This document shows positions 11,867 through 22,671 of a stretch of 64,000 nt of DNA, one piece after another. The notes beneath the pieces were generated by a model that saw only the letters and a program-made list of their open reading frames with translations, made no database searches and had not been told where the DNA came from. This DNA comes from Sternotherus odoratus (Eukaryota > Chordata > Testudines > Kinosternidae), in NCBI GenBank assembly GCA_032164245.1, contig JAVMKO010000001.1:16219603-16283602 (forward strand). The letters are read 5' to 3'. The stretch's first letter is position 1; each line of letters starts with the position of its first letter. A program made the position numbers and the translations under genes.

Positions 11867-14226
11867 TTCTCTGCACACCCTGCTTTCCCCAGTTCTCTTT
11901 CTTCTCTTTCCCCCACACTCTCTCTGTCCACCTCATTTTGATGTTGCTCCTTTCCCCTCACCATGTTTCTCCTCCTCTTGCCTTCTTTATTTTTTTGCCA
12001 GCTTTCCCCTGCCCTAGTCTCTGGATCCTCTTTACAAGGGTGTAACATACAATGGAATGAATTCTGAGTTTTAATCAATTCTTAATATGGCAAAATCTGA
12101 CTGCAGTCAACTAGAGCTTGTGTTAGTGAGGGTTGAATACAAACTGCTCGAAGACCTTGAAATTTAACCCATTGGATTCTTTGTATTGGCACCATCCTGA
12201 TGTTGCTCTGACATGCAAGCAACTGCAGAACTGGATTTTATTTTATATTAATGATTCCAAAATACGTAATGAAAAAAGTGTCTGTAAATTACACCCGTTG
12301 GCAACGTGAATGGGAAATACACATAAATAGTTCTGGATTGGAAAGCACAAGATTGGCTCTTGCTACAACACCTTCTTTGCAACTACTGAGAACATGCCAA
12401 AGCATTAATTTTCATTCTTTAGAGAAGTAGTTGGTGAAAATTACTATTTTCTTAAAAGAAAAAAAATATTGCTTGCAGAGGGAATACTTTCATCAGGCTC
12501 TTCCACTGGCTTTTGTGGAGATACCTGAGGGATTAACTTCCTTCATGGTTTAGAAGTTCCAGCATGACTATGTATAGAGGGGGTTTTATTGCCCAGCAAT
12601 GAATTTACTGATCGAAATAAATATTTCTGGAGTCACTTATTGCCATGTTTTTAGCTTTGATGACAGCCCAGGGTTGCAAAATTCCTGACACAAGCTGCTG
12701 CATCAGAAAAATGCAGATCCCAGAATTAAAAGAACAAAAGAGAACAAAAAAGCAAATGAACATTTATCAGAAACTAGATGTATAATCCCTCTGCTCCTTC
12801 AGCTTCCTCCACTAAAGTCACTTCCATTTCCAGTGGTGATGGCTGATGCTCAGAATAAACGGTGCAGCTAGGTGGTCGTGCTGCAAGCCTTTATCCCTCC
12901 CTCATACCTTTACTTAAATGCTTATTTTATCCCACTTGAATTTACATTCCTCAAAACAGATTTTGGTATTTTTCAACTGTGACTTTTTTCCGATAATTCA
13001 GGGCGAGAGAAATTACAGGACAGATTCCTTAGCAAATGTAAATGGGCACAGCTGAAGTGAAGTCCATGGAGCTACGCTGAATTACACAGTCTGAGCATCT
13101 GGTCCACAAATGGTAATGGTCTTCCTTAATTGCTTAGTCCCATATAGGAATTAATCATCTTGCTAACTCTCTTCCTGTTTGATATTGGGCTTTCCAGGAC
13201 TGCCTATTGGAAGACATCAAGGAAAGCTTGTGATGACTCCTTAATTTAAACTGATGATATGAACATTTCTGTGAATTGATCATCTTCATCAGTTTTAAAA
13301 GCAAATTATGTTTCTTTGAAAATCAATGAAAGTTAGATACTCAAATCTGGTTCTCTGTAACTATGACACTGTCAGAGTTTTGCAACCAGACCAGAAAACT
13401 TTGATTATGATCATTTGCAGCATTTCCACAGGAGCCTGAAGGAAGATGGAAAAACTAAAGCAAATGTTGAGACCCTTTCAGACAGGAAGTTTCAATGGAA
13501 ATGGAAGCTGTTTCTTATTGTCCAAATTCTCATTCTACAATAATTCCATATTTCACAGCAGTGTATTACATGTGTCATTTTATTTATACCGTGGAACTAT
13601 ACAAGGTAAATACAACCTATTTAGTAAGTCCAGATTTTGCTATGAGCGCAACTTAAAAGCACAGGAAGTTCAGTTTCTTTAACTTAATATCCACCTCTCC
13701 CTCCATTCATAATTTAGTAGCCTGTTATTACCTGGGTTTCCCCATCTGACCCCTGCCAGCTGAGCTGTTCTTACAAAGTGCGACTGTGAAAGTGGTTGGT
13801 TCCTGCTCCATATTTACCCTCCTCCTTCTCCTCAATTATTTTAAATTTGCTCTTTCTGCGTACTCACATTGGCCTCTTCAGCCTCATCCTCTCTGGCCTT
13901 CCTCATCACTTCTTTTTTCTCCATCTGGTGCCGACAGGGTTTTGCAAAATCTCATTTGGGAAACAAATAAAAAAGAATCCAAAAGCTCAGTTTGGATCCC
14001 GTGTTAATTTTATCATAACCCCAAGAATTATGAGGGAAGTTTGACTGAATGGATCCAATTTTGGCCCATCCACACTCTATGCTAAAGGACCCTGATGGAA
14101 TCATCTTCCTTTCCTGCTCTGACCATGTCAGCTCTACCTCAAGCCCATGCACTCTTCCTCTTTGAGGGAGGCAGGGAAGGGGTTGGAAGAGGTGGAGCAA
14201 GAGTGGAGTGGGGGCTCAGCCCAGTG
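11867..14226. other. Non-coding stretch, no gene identified
   Basis: Contains pyrimidine-rich tracts (about 11880-12010) and unclassified AT-rich DNA. A palindromic-family remnant is likely at about 13017-13110 ('gaagtccatggagctacgc', 'tgaattacacagtctgag'). Frames at 13446-13682 and 13786-14044 are unrecognised. Confidence 0.4.
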
Positions 14227-14418
14227 CAGGGGTGAGCTTTAACAGAAGTAAATAAGTAAGTTAATAAATTTAATAGCATACTATATTACTCTCATGGAAG
14301 GGTTGGAGTGGGGGTGGGGCCAGAGGCAGCGAGGGGGAGCATGTCAGTGATGCGGCCCTTGGGCCAGTGCACTAGTCCTCATGCAGCCCTCATTGCTATT
14401 TTGAGTTTGAGACCCCTG
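14227..14418. mobile_element. hAT-derived repeat, probable
   Basis: The right end reads 'gagtttgagacccctg', the inverted form of the 'caggggtctcaaactc' terminus of hAT/Charlie-type MITEs. The left end 'caggggtgagc' is a plausible partner. The interior has the 'gcggcccttgggccagtgcac' style and an AT-rich block. I see no matching 8-bp duplication beside these ends, so the left boundary is uncertain. Confidence 0.5.
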
Positions 14419-14809
14419 GGTTGGATAGATTTCAGTAAAATGATTAGTAACATTATATCTGATAATATTACTATATAAACTGGGTCAACAGGAAGTGGAA
14501 GGGAAATTGGAGTCATGCTTGGTAAGCGGGAGGGGAATGGGACTAGGGAATGGGGAACAGGGACACAGGCAAGGCTCTGTGGCATCAGAGTTGGGAAGGG
14601 AACACTGCAGAACAGACTATTGGCATATAGAGATAAGCCCATTGGTGCGAAGGGCTTTGGAACATGCTTGCTTGGAAACTAACCGCAATAAACATCACAT
14701 TGTCTGCGCTCTGGATTTATGGTCTTTTGCTGCTTGCTGTCTGCATGACAAAAAACAGAGAAGTTGGTGGGTTGAGGGAAAGCCCTCGAATGGTAGGTAC
14801 TTATGAACT

Positions 14810-15230
14810 GCAATCAATTCACCTCTGAATTGTCTCTTTGCTAAGATAAATACATTCAGTTCCTTGTCTCTGTCACTATAACCCTTATAGTATAAGCCAT
14901 GTTTTCCAATCCTTTAATCGTTCTCGTGACTCTTCTCTGAATCCTCTCCAATTTATCAACATCCTTCTAGACTTGTGAGCACCAGAATGGGACATAGCAC
15001 TCCAGTAGGGGTTGCCCAGGGGTAAATACAGAGGTAAAATAACCTCTCGACTCCTACCTGTTTATGCATCCGATGATCATACTAGCCCTTTTGACCACAG
15101 CGTCACACTGGGAGCTGATGTGGAGCTGTTTTATCCACCCTCCTTTGCGCTCCCAAATCTATGTCTCCCCACTGCAGCAAACCATTGTCCAATGTGGAAT
15201 ACATTACATGTGTCCTGCTAAGACAAAACT
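14810..15230 (-). mobile_element. CR1 LINE fragment, C-terminal ORF2 region
   Basis: On the minus strand the sequence reads like the CR1 C-terminal block: 'aaatacagaggtaaaataacc', 'cctgtttatgcatccgatga' and 'ccacagcgtcacactggga' are complementary to the CR1 segments that encode 'SSQCD.VAKRA..I.GCINR..SRSREVIL' and 'LVRPLLEYC'. The same segment is present in the opposite orientation at 1130-2088. There are many substitutions and no intact frame. Both ends fade gradually into unrecognised sequence. Confidence 0.8.
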
Positions 15231-15339
15231 TCAGTGTCGCCTGATGACTTCAGAGTTCTCATCATACATATTACATAGAATATCAGGGTATTCCTAAAAT
15301 GTTAGAGATGCCAAGCACTCACAGAGGTACGGGCTAGTT

Positions 15340-15440
15340 ATCTTTTTTATTATTATTTGCATTGCAATAACAGAGAGGCCATATTGTGTTAGGTGCTCTA
15401 CAAACAAGTATCAAACAATCTCTTTCCTGAGGATTTTACC
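15340..15440 (-). mobile_element. MIR-like CORE-SINE, 3' part
   Basis: The minus strand carries the tail block of the reptile MIR-like SINE: the plus strand reads 'attattatttgcattgcaa', 'ttgtgttaggtgctctacaa' and 'tctttcctgaggattttacc'. The same block is seen in the plus orientation at 33080-33245. It is a retroposed non-coding copy with no flanking duplication visible. Confidence 0.65.
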
Positions 15441-15846
15441 ATCTAACTTGTCACGACCATTTCATCAACACTTGTAAAGTGTTTTGAAGATGCAATGTGC
15501 CTTATAAATGACTAAACAGTCATTTTAAATATGAATCTATTAAACACACTATTAAAAGAACTAAGTGTCTGGCACTGAGATACCAAGAAGGTTGGAATAT
15601 GAGAGACTGGCCTTGTCTACCTGGGGAAAGAAGGGCTACAGTAAAACCTCGATATAACGGACTAATTCGGGCGAGGGGGCGTCCGTTAAAGCCAAAAGTC
15701 CGTTATATAATAAAGTAGGTTTTCCGAATGCGTATGTTAAAAAATTGACAAATTAGTTAGTTTACCTATTTTGACTTATGTAGACACGTTTGTGTAATTA
15801 AAATTAAGTATGTATGAAAAGTTTAATTTCACAGAAAAGTTTTCTA

Positions 15847-16905
15847 CAGTAGAATCTCGATTATCTGGGATGATCGGGAAAAGCTTAATCCCGGTTAATA
15901 AAATCCATAATCATGCATCTACTGAGGGGGGGCGGGGTTCGCCGTCCGCCCTGGGGGGGGGGGGGATGGTGGTGGTCCCACCACCTGCCCCAGTCAGCTC
16001 CCCTGGTAGCCTGGGTGTAGGAAGCCCAGGCTGGCAGCGGGCTGAGACCCCGGCTGGCAGGAGCCTGGGGGGAAATCCCAAAGCGGTGGCAGGTTGAGTG
16101 CTCAGCCCGCCGCCTCTTTGGGCTCTCTCCCAAGGCTCCTGCCAGCCGGGGTCCTGCTGCCTGCCCCAGTCAGCTCCCGCTGCCAGCCTGGGTGTAGGAA
16201 GCCCAGGCTGGCAGCGGGAGCTGAGACCCCCCCGCTGACAGGAGCCTGCGGGGAAAGTCTAAAGCGGCAGAGAGCTGGGAAGCGGCAGCGGCCGAGCTCT
16301 CAACCCGCTGCTGCTTTAGAGTTTCCCCGCAGGCTCCTGCCAGCTGGGGTCTCAGCTCCCCCTGCCAGCCTGGGCTTCCTATACCCAGGCTGGCTGCAGG
16401 CTGAGATCCCAGCTGGCAAGGGGCCAGCGGGGGAACCCCAAATCAGTGGCAGGGTGAGCGCTCAGCCCACCGCCACTTTGGGGTTCCCCCCGATGGCCCC
16501 TTGCCAGCCAGGGTCCTGCCTCCTGCCCCTGTCTGCTCCTGCTGTCAGCCTGGGTTCCCTGCACCCAGGCTGTCAGCGGGAGCTGAGTGGGGCAGGTGGC
16601 AGGAGCCTGGGGAGAGAGCCCAAAGCGGTGGCGGGCTCAGCATCCAGCCTGCTGCCGCTTTGGGCTTTCCCCCCAGGCTACTGCCAGCCAGGGTCTCAGC
16701 CCGCTGCCAGCCTGGGTTTCCTACACCCGGGCTGGAAGCAGGCTGAGACCCCTGCTCGTAAGGGGCCAGTGGGAGAAGCCCCAAAGCAGCGGCAGGCTAA
16801 GGCTGAGCCCGCCGCCGCTTTGGGGCTTCCCCTACGGACCCGTTTAGACATCCCAGTTAATCCGCAGCCCGGTTAACCCATGCCCGGATAATCGGGAGTC
16901 TACTG
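15847..16905. mobile_element. Tigger-like DNA element, inner, carrying GC-rich array
   Basis: The ends are CAGTAGAATCTCGATTATCT and, inverted, CAGTAGACTCCCGATTATCC, with TA on both sides (15845-15846 and 16906-16907). The 'cagtagactctcgattatccgg' style terminus is typical of the pogo/Tigger branch. About 50 bases of AT-rich subterminal sequence are followed by ~900 bases of GC-rich tandem repeat. No transposase is encoded. This element is younger than the outer element it interrupts. Confidence 0.85.
15990..16850. repeat. GC-rich tandem array, ~5 units of ~160-180 bp
   Basis: Each unit begins near a small palindrome ('ccagcctgggtgtaggaag' followed by 'cccaggctgg') at about 16006, 16186, 16366, 16548 and 16709. 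It continues through 'gctgagaccc', 'aggagcctgggg', 'ccaaagcggtggcagg' and back through inverted versions of these. Units are therefore themselves foldback. Because stop codons are rare in this GC-rich DNA, open frames exist on both strands, the longest 260 codons at 16094-16876. Their products are proline/alanine/glycine-rich repeats with no protein family, so I treat them as accidental. Confidence 0.85.
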
Positions 16906-17299
16906 TAACAGTGAATTAATAACAAAAAATAACCTGTTAATTTAATTATAAGTAAATCTTGGTTAAAAGCATTTTAAAATTAACAGGGTGTTAATTTTCA
17001 CGTATGACATATGGACCGAAGTCCCTTAAATCGAGGTCCGCAAAATCGAGGGTTCACTGTATTTTGTACCAACCTATTGCATACTGCATGCATGTAGCCA
17101 GCTGTTTCCTACTTCCATTAGATCACTGTGACCAAACGGCAGGGACCTTTTGTGGAGTAAGAATGCAGCATTTTAGGTGGGTATCTCATGGTGCTTTGCA
17201 CAACTGCAGGGTTCTGTGCATGCTGGGACTTTTCTCACAATGCATTGTGAGATACAGAGCCTATGCCAACCATAAGCAACTGTAATTCTGAAACTTGGA

Positions 17300-17810
17300 A
17301 TCAAACCCAAGAATGTCCAGGATTTCTGTCTACCTTTTTGTGATCCCAATGCCATTTTTCCAACTGCTGTCAACCTGCATGGAGAGGTCAATGCTCTGTG
17401 TTGCGGTCCTGACAACCTCTAATTTGCAGAGGCTGGTGGAGATGTATTAAAGATCTCGTAGCTGTCTTGGCGCCAGCTGACTTCCAATCCACAAGCCAAC
17501 AGGAAGAGGGGAAGCTGTCAAGCAGCTGCTTATGGATGAACTTGTCTTGGAGCAGACTGACTCAGTGCAACACCATTTCTGGGTTCAGGAAACAAGCCCT
17601 GACTGGTGAGAAAACATTGCAACACAGACCCGGGATGACCAGCAGAGTGTGCAGAATGTGGGGATATCAAAAGTCACTTCGCTGAAGATACGCACAAAGC
17701 TCACCCCAGAGCTGTAGCACCAGCACCAACATCAGAGCTCCTCTGAGTATTCAGAAGTGTGTTGCAATCATCATCTGGAAGCCAGTCACCCCTAACTGAA
17801 AGCTCATGTG
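17300..17810 (+). pseudogene. PIF/Harbinger-like transposase remnant
   Basis: Reading from 17568, the frame gives QHHFWVQETSPDW, a TGA at 17607-17609, then ENIATQTRDDQQSVQNVGIS and KVTSLKIRTKLTPEL before TAG at 17715-17717. This resembles the N-terminal region of HARBI1-like PIF/Harbinger transposases found in turtle genomes, in which I remember 'FWARET..WW..IV...WDD..W..NF.M...TF..LC..L.P.L'. Upstream nucleotide blocks ('ctgacttccaatccacaag', 'ggaagaggggaagctg', 'ggagaggtcaatgctctg') also fit that family. At least two in-frame stops and later frame loss make it dead. The catalytic DDE part is not visible. The assignment is from memory of family sequence and needs a search. Confidence 0.45.
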
Positions 17811-19596
17811 AGGTTTGTATGGTGTAAGTGATAAAACTTCAATCTCCACATTTATATCATACTCATCACTGCAGCATCTGATTGACATACATAGATTTCT
17901 ACTGGAACATTTCATATTGGAGAGGATATTTATGTCGCATAATTCATGCTGTTACACAACCCAATGATGCTACTGCATTATGCAGTTCTAGAGCAGAGCA
18001 ACAAAGGACAAAGATCTGCTCTTAGAAAATGAACTTGCTTTCCAACGTAGAATTATTGAGGCTCAGGAAACTCACAGTACATAGTTTTTGTTTATGTCCG
18101 TTCTTGCCACCGCTGGGATTTAAATCTTTACCTTCTATCCAAGATCCAGCAAATGTGGTGTAAGAATAACATTTCCAGGAGGTTACCTAATATCATAAAA
18201 GGCTCTCACTATGTCTCAAGTGATCTGCTGAAACATTTTACTACTCTGCAGCTACATCTTTCCACATGTAGATTTATACAAGCTGTTTTAAAACCCCCCA
18301 AAAACGAACATTCAGTGCACAATATATCACTGGTATATCACTCCCATTGAGAAAAATCACTGCTGTATATTGCCAAAAGCCATGAAATTCTTAACCCCAA
18401 GCTCTGTTCTTAACTCTCATGAAAATGACAGTTCATTGAAAACTTGACTGCACATTTTACCTAGAGTTCGTAAAATTTTATATTTCTGCAGGGCCTGCCC
18501 CTTTTAATACAAGATTCATTAGGGTTAGATAAGTGAAATACTAAAACTGTGTAAAGGGATCAAGGATAAACTAAAGTAAAAGGTTTATTTGAAACATTAC
18601 ACGCACAGAGACAAGAGTTGTAATGCCTGCTGTAAGTTACTCCTAAAACAAACACAGGGAATCAAATACAAACGGCCAGAATGGAGAAGAAAAGTCTCAG
18701 ATGTTTGATATCCAATCTAATTATTTGAATGTTCAGGCTTGCAATGTTTTGTACCATTGCCATAACATGTAGAAGAATGAAATTTAAAGGAGAATGGGTA
18801 CAAAGTTAGCAGTGAGAGGCATTTTCTCATTTTTAGTCCCTGCCCTCTTCTCTTCCCTATAATATCCTCATGAATCCATTTTACAAAAGAAACTGACATA
18901 TGGCAAATAATGACCCTGCCTCAGAGATGACAAACTCACAGCTGTGCAGCACACCTACTGCATCAGTGCAAAGATGTCTGAGGTTTGAGGAAGATCACCC
19001 ACAGATGTTGCAGAGATAGTTTATCAGTCCTCCTCATTTCCTTCCTGGTTCGGCGTTATCATCTGGATGTAAATCAAAGAGGCAGGTAATGGACATAAAG
19101 TGGGATACGCAGATTCCTTTTCAAGGAACTCCACATTAGGTCAATAGGTTCCAGCATACCAGTAACTCTGAAAATGCATTCATTTACTTAGCTCATGACG
19201 ACAGATCAACTACAGCAATTTTTTCCAGGGCTTAATTCTGTATTCTTATGTTATTAGGATCCCAACTTTTTTTTTTCTTGGAAATTTAGAAACATTTTTT
19301 TAAAATGTCCTGTAACATTTTCTTAATGTAAAACTGGAACCCCAAATCAGAAAGCTAAAAGATTTCATGACTACAGCAATGGGCACAGAAGAAATTGTTT
19401 GTAATGTTTTGGGTTATTATTATATTCATATCTTCTGCACTTCCTGCTGTTTCATGCAAATTACATGCCCTGCTTATGGGAGTTTGGACATCAGGAGGAT
19501 AAAATAGATTGCAGGAAGGATGTTCAGTGATGTTGTATATGTCTGCATGTGAGTCTATTTTAGGTAATTATATGTCCCCTGTTACCATAGTATTCA
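17811..19596. other. Non-coding stretch, no feature recognised
   Basis: AT-rich DNA with short unrecognised frames. I see no transposon ends, palindromes or coding motifs that I can support. Confidence 0.5.
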
Positions 19597-19735
19597 AGCA
19601 CCTCGCCATCTGTGATACATCTATTCTTACAACATCCCTGTGAGATACAGAAGTGCCATTACCACCATTTTACAGATGGGAACTGAGGCACAGAGATATT
19701 CACTGTATATCTAAATCACATGGCAGCAAGTCTCA
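19597..19735 (-). mobile_element. MIR-like CORE-SINE fragment
   Basis: The plus strand reads 'acaacatccctgtgagata', 'accattttacagatggg', 'aactgaggcacagaga' and 'aaatcacatggcagcaag'. This is the antisense of the MIR core block ('cctcagtttccccatctgtaaaatgg'). Old, non-coding retroposon. Confidence 0.75.
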
Positions 19736-20045
19736 GCCCGTGTCTACACTAGCCTAGATGCAATAAATCAACCGCCGATAGATTGATCGCTACCCGCCAA
19801 TCCATCGCGTAGTATGGACATACCCGCAGAACCCAGATTTGGACTCCTCACAGGGCTTGTGCTATGGCATTAAAATCAGCAGTGAGGCTGCCCGGGCTCA
19901 GTCTCTGAAGCCCATCCCCCACACTGGGCTTCAGAGCCTGAGCCCAAACTTCTGCACCGCTGTGTTTAGTGCTGCAGTGTGAGCCTCGCAAGCCTGCAGA
20001 ACCGGGCTCTGACACTCATTTTCATGGCTTTTAAAACAGTAGAAA
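19736..20045. mobile_element. Unclassified GC-rich palindromic interspersed repeat
   Basis: It starts 'cccgtgtctacactagcc', an end motif shared with the element at 28530, and includes 'tatggacatacccgcag'. It continues as a foldback-like segment in which 'gctcagtctctgaagccca' is echoed by 'gggcttcagagcctgag'. This style fits non-autonomous DNA elements of turtles. It may be two adjacent repeats rather than one. Confidence 0.45.
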
Positions 20046-20145
20046 TACTCTATTTAACTAGCCCGAAGTCACACAGCTTGTGCAGGGAACTGAAGATAGG
20101 TCTCCCAAGTTAGCACCCTATTTGCTGGACCACCCTTCCCATCCT
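20046..20145 (-). mobile_element. MIR-like SINE fragment, tRNA-related end
   Basis: The plus strand shows 'ctagcccgaagtcacacag', 'gggaactgaagataggtct', 'cccaagttagcaccctat' and 'gctggaccaccc', the antisense of the tRNA-derived 5' half of the reptile MIR-like SINE. It may be a separate copy from 19597-19735, because both cover the 'gtcacacag' block. Confidence 0.65.
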
Positions 20146-20221
20146 CTGCATAGGGTGAGTGTGCTGCTTGCCATATGACTTTTCAAAGACCTATGGAGCA
20201 ATGCTTCTCCATTGCTAAGCT

Positions 20222-20335
20222 CTTTCCGGCATGGACTGTGTTTTCACATGCATATGTACAGCACCCAGCACAGGCTTGGCTGGGGTCACTGGGTACTGCT
20301 GTGATATAAACATTCTTAATGATAATGCTGTCAAT
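20222..20335 (+). mobile_element. MIR-like SINE, 3' tail
   Basis: The plus-strand tail block 'atggactgtgttttcac', 'tgtacagcacccagcacag' and 'ggtactgctgtgatataaac' corresponds to the 3' end of the reptile MIR-like element ('tgtacagcgcctagcacaatg...ctactgtaatac'). Confidence 0.65.
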
Positions 20336-22064
20336 ACCTGGGACCACCATGCCTCCCCTACACAGTACTCAAGGGGCATAATAATTCTCTCCCACTCTTG
20401 TACCCTCCACACAGTGGTCAGACTTGAAAGGTTCAATAGCTACGTCCAGAAGGCTGACGTGACTTCCAGCACGAGCCTCTCCAGCAGAGCTGGCTGGGCA
20501 GCAAAAGCAGCATATTCCACATCTCCCTCAGAGCAGTGCACTGACTGGAGCTTGGCGATGCCTTGACCTTGCTGCAAATCCAGCACCAGCTGGAACCCAA
20601 TGGCTCTACCACAAGTGTAGGGCTACAAGTCCCTGTATGAGATTTTCCCCTCTCTGATTCAGGAGCCTAAGTTTTGCACAAATATGAATGCAGCTGCATT
20701 CTCCTTCATGCAGAATGTGAAGATATCTGATACATATCAGCATCCGGCTGCTCACTGAATTATCACAAATGACATCTCCAATGACTGCTTTAAAGGATCT
20801 GGCTTGCAATCTAACCAGGCAGCATAATTTGACTGGGTAGAGATGAGCTCTACATCTGCATTTCCTACTCTATACTGTACTATTTTGATTTTGTGTTCTC
20901 TCAGAAGCCTTTCAAGTACATAGTATCCAAACATATTGGAACCTCCTGATTCAGCTAGTGTCTTTGAAAACTGGTCTCTTCCTGGAGCTAGCTCAGGATT
21001 TTCCTGGCTTTGCCTTTGACAGAATGGTGACCACAGGTTTTACAAGCACTACCAATTTCCTGACAGATTTCAGTACCAAAGGCAACAGTGAGGAAACGAT
21101 TCATGACTAGGCTTAAATGTGCAAAGCAAAGGCATGCATGTGAACAGTAAGACTGATCCAAAATGCACTAAAGTCAATAGAGAGACTTCCATTGACGTCA
21201 GTGGGCCTTGGATGGCTCCCGATGTTGACAATGTTCTGTTAATACAGACTAAACAAATCAAAACACAGATTGTAAATGCACAATCTTGCATCTTTCATGA
21301 TGAATTAGTTTGCAGTTAGAGCAAAGGTGGAGAACGAAAGACTAAAAAATGTGTTCCAATGGGCAATAGAGTAACTCTTTGAGCACTGATCCATATATTT
21401 CTGATTGCTTCAGATCATGCTGTGATAAAACCAAGGTTGCTTCTGCTCACCTCTGATCTCTGCTCAGATGGAAGATAGAGAGCCTGTCACAGTGTTCTAA
21501 AAGAGTGGGCGATCTCTTCAGTATCCAGCCAAAATTATTCTTCCAAGTAACACAACTTTTAGTATCCAAGGCAGTATTGACCTACTGCTGTTTCCACCAT
21601 GGATGTGTTGTATTTTCCTACCAGAATGCTGCATGAGCAGTATTAAACGTATTCCCAGGTAAAGAGCTTTAGATGCCCTGGGTAGGAACAGTAGCATCAG
21701 TCATATAAAACCAAATGATACAGCATTCTTCATTAGACCAGAGAATCACAGAGTTGCAGACGATCCTATGTACAATGCAATGTGTGCAAAGAGACTTAGT
21801 ACTATGGATCAACTTTAGCCGTGAAATTGTTGGCAGACTTCGATGAAAGGCCAACATGACTGAATGATGCTCTCCACTGTCTCAGAAATTTAACCCTTTT
21901 GTTTCTCATCTCTGAGCCACTGCATCTATGTGAAATATTTTTTGGGACTGGAGGAACAGTGCATCTACTATTATTCTTACTGTAAAGTTTAAGTGCGCCT
22001 TGTAGGCAAATAAACACTTCAGTTCATGTTGGGTAAAGTTTTCAAAAGTGGTTATGTGACTTAT
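20336..22064. other. Non-coding stretch, no gene identified
   Basis: The 111-codon frame at 20231-20566 starts inside a SINE tail and has no recognisable domain. The phrase 'ccattgacgtcagtgggcc' near 21191 recalls a common reptile interspersed repeat ('ccattgacttcaatgg'). Nothing else is supported. Confidence 0.45.
22048..22064 (+). repeat. 17-bp direct repeat flanking CR1 fragment (left copy)
   Basis: GTGGTTATGTGACTTAT occurs here and again at 22179-22195, on both sides of a 114-bp CR1 piece. This looks like a target-site duplication. Confidence 0.75.
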
Positions 22065-22178
22065 GTAATACATTGGTAAAATAACCTCTCTACTCCTACC
22101 TGTTTATGAATCCAATTATCATATTAGCCTTTTTGGCCACAGCATCACACTGGGAGTTGGTGTTCGGCTGGTTATCTA
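22065..22178 (-). mobile_element. Short CR1 fragment between 17-bp direct repeats
   Basis: The plus strand reads 'taaaataacctctctactcc', 'cctgtttatgaatccaat', 'ttttggccacagcatcac' and 'tgggagttggtgttcg', the same CR1 C-terminal segment as in 14810-15230. It is truncated at both ends and bounded by identical 17-base repeats, so it was inserted as a unit. CR1 usually has short or no duplications, which makes this copy unusual. Confidence 0.75.
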
Positions 22179-22195
22179 GTGGTTATGTGACTTAT
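22179..22195 (+). repeat. 17-bp direct repeat flanking CR1 fragment (right copy)
   Basis: Identical to 22048-22064. The similarity breaks down just after it ('ataaa' here, 'gtaat' on the left). Confidence 0.75.
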
Positions 22196-22671
22196 ATAAA
22201 TTCTCAGCATGAAAATGTTAGTTGTTCCTTAAATTTAATCCACAGACTACCCAAGATTCTCTTTGGGGATATTAAATAATGAGGGTCTAAAATTTGGACA
22301 AAATTTAAAAATTTGGAGGAAATTGCCAAACAGAAAAGGGGAAAAAAAGGAAAAATTCAAATACATTTTTGAAAAATGTCTTTACTATTTTTCAAACAAT
22401 GATGGAGCGGGTCCAGTTTTGAGTTTTTAACTTTTAATATTTCCAATTTTGAAACTGTCAAAAATAGTGAATTTCCCCATCCCCGCTCTGTCACTACTTC
22501 TTAGGACTAGACTATACAAAACTGTGGAAATTGACTGTTATGAGTAGTCCAATGTGAAAACTCAGGTGACCAACTACCAGTGCAAGTTAAGGTACTTAAC
22601 CTAGACCCTAAATGTGAGTAATTTCCTTGTGCATAAAGTCAAAGGACCAAACCATCAATTTCCAATCTACC
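22196..22671. other. AT-rich, self-similar non-coding stretch
   Basis: From about 22290 to 22480, words such as 'aaaatttaaaaatttgg', 'tttttgaaaaatgtc' and 'caattttgaaactgtc' give weak foldback potential, like the degenerate AT-rich repeat at 10020-10385. Nothing coding. Confidence 0.4.

Larger units (their letters stand above)
15639..17059. mobile_element. Tigger-like (TcMar) DNA element, outer
   Basis: Left end CAGTAAAACCTCGATATAAC and right end (inverted) CAGTGAACCCTCGATTTTGC are terminal inverted repeats bounded by the dinucleotide TA (15637-15638 and 17060-17061), as mariner/Tigger transposases require. The first ~45 bases match the element at 58372 closely, so they belong to one family. 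It has no transposase. A second Tigger-like element (15847-16905) sits inside it at its own TA. The outer element's own sequence is thus about 360 bases, AT-rich and non-coding. Confidence 0.85.

Noticed and set aside
14227..14418. Exact hAT boundaries with 8-bp duplication
   Set aside because: The flanking octamers differ (GCCCAGTG versus GGTTGGAT), so only a probable hAT-derived call is given.
16094..16876. 260-codon plus-strand open frame
   Set aside because: It lies in a GC-rich tandem array inside a Tigger element, with competing frames on both strands. The product is low-complexity and matches no family.
19597..20145. Idea that the 19736-20045 repeat is inserted within one MIR copy
   Set aside because: The MIR pieces on both sides overlap in the 'gtcacacag' block, so they are more likely two copies. 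No target duplication found.
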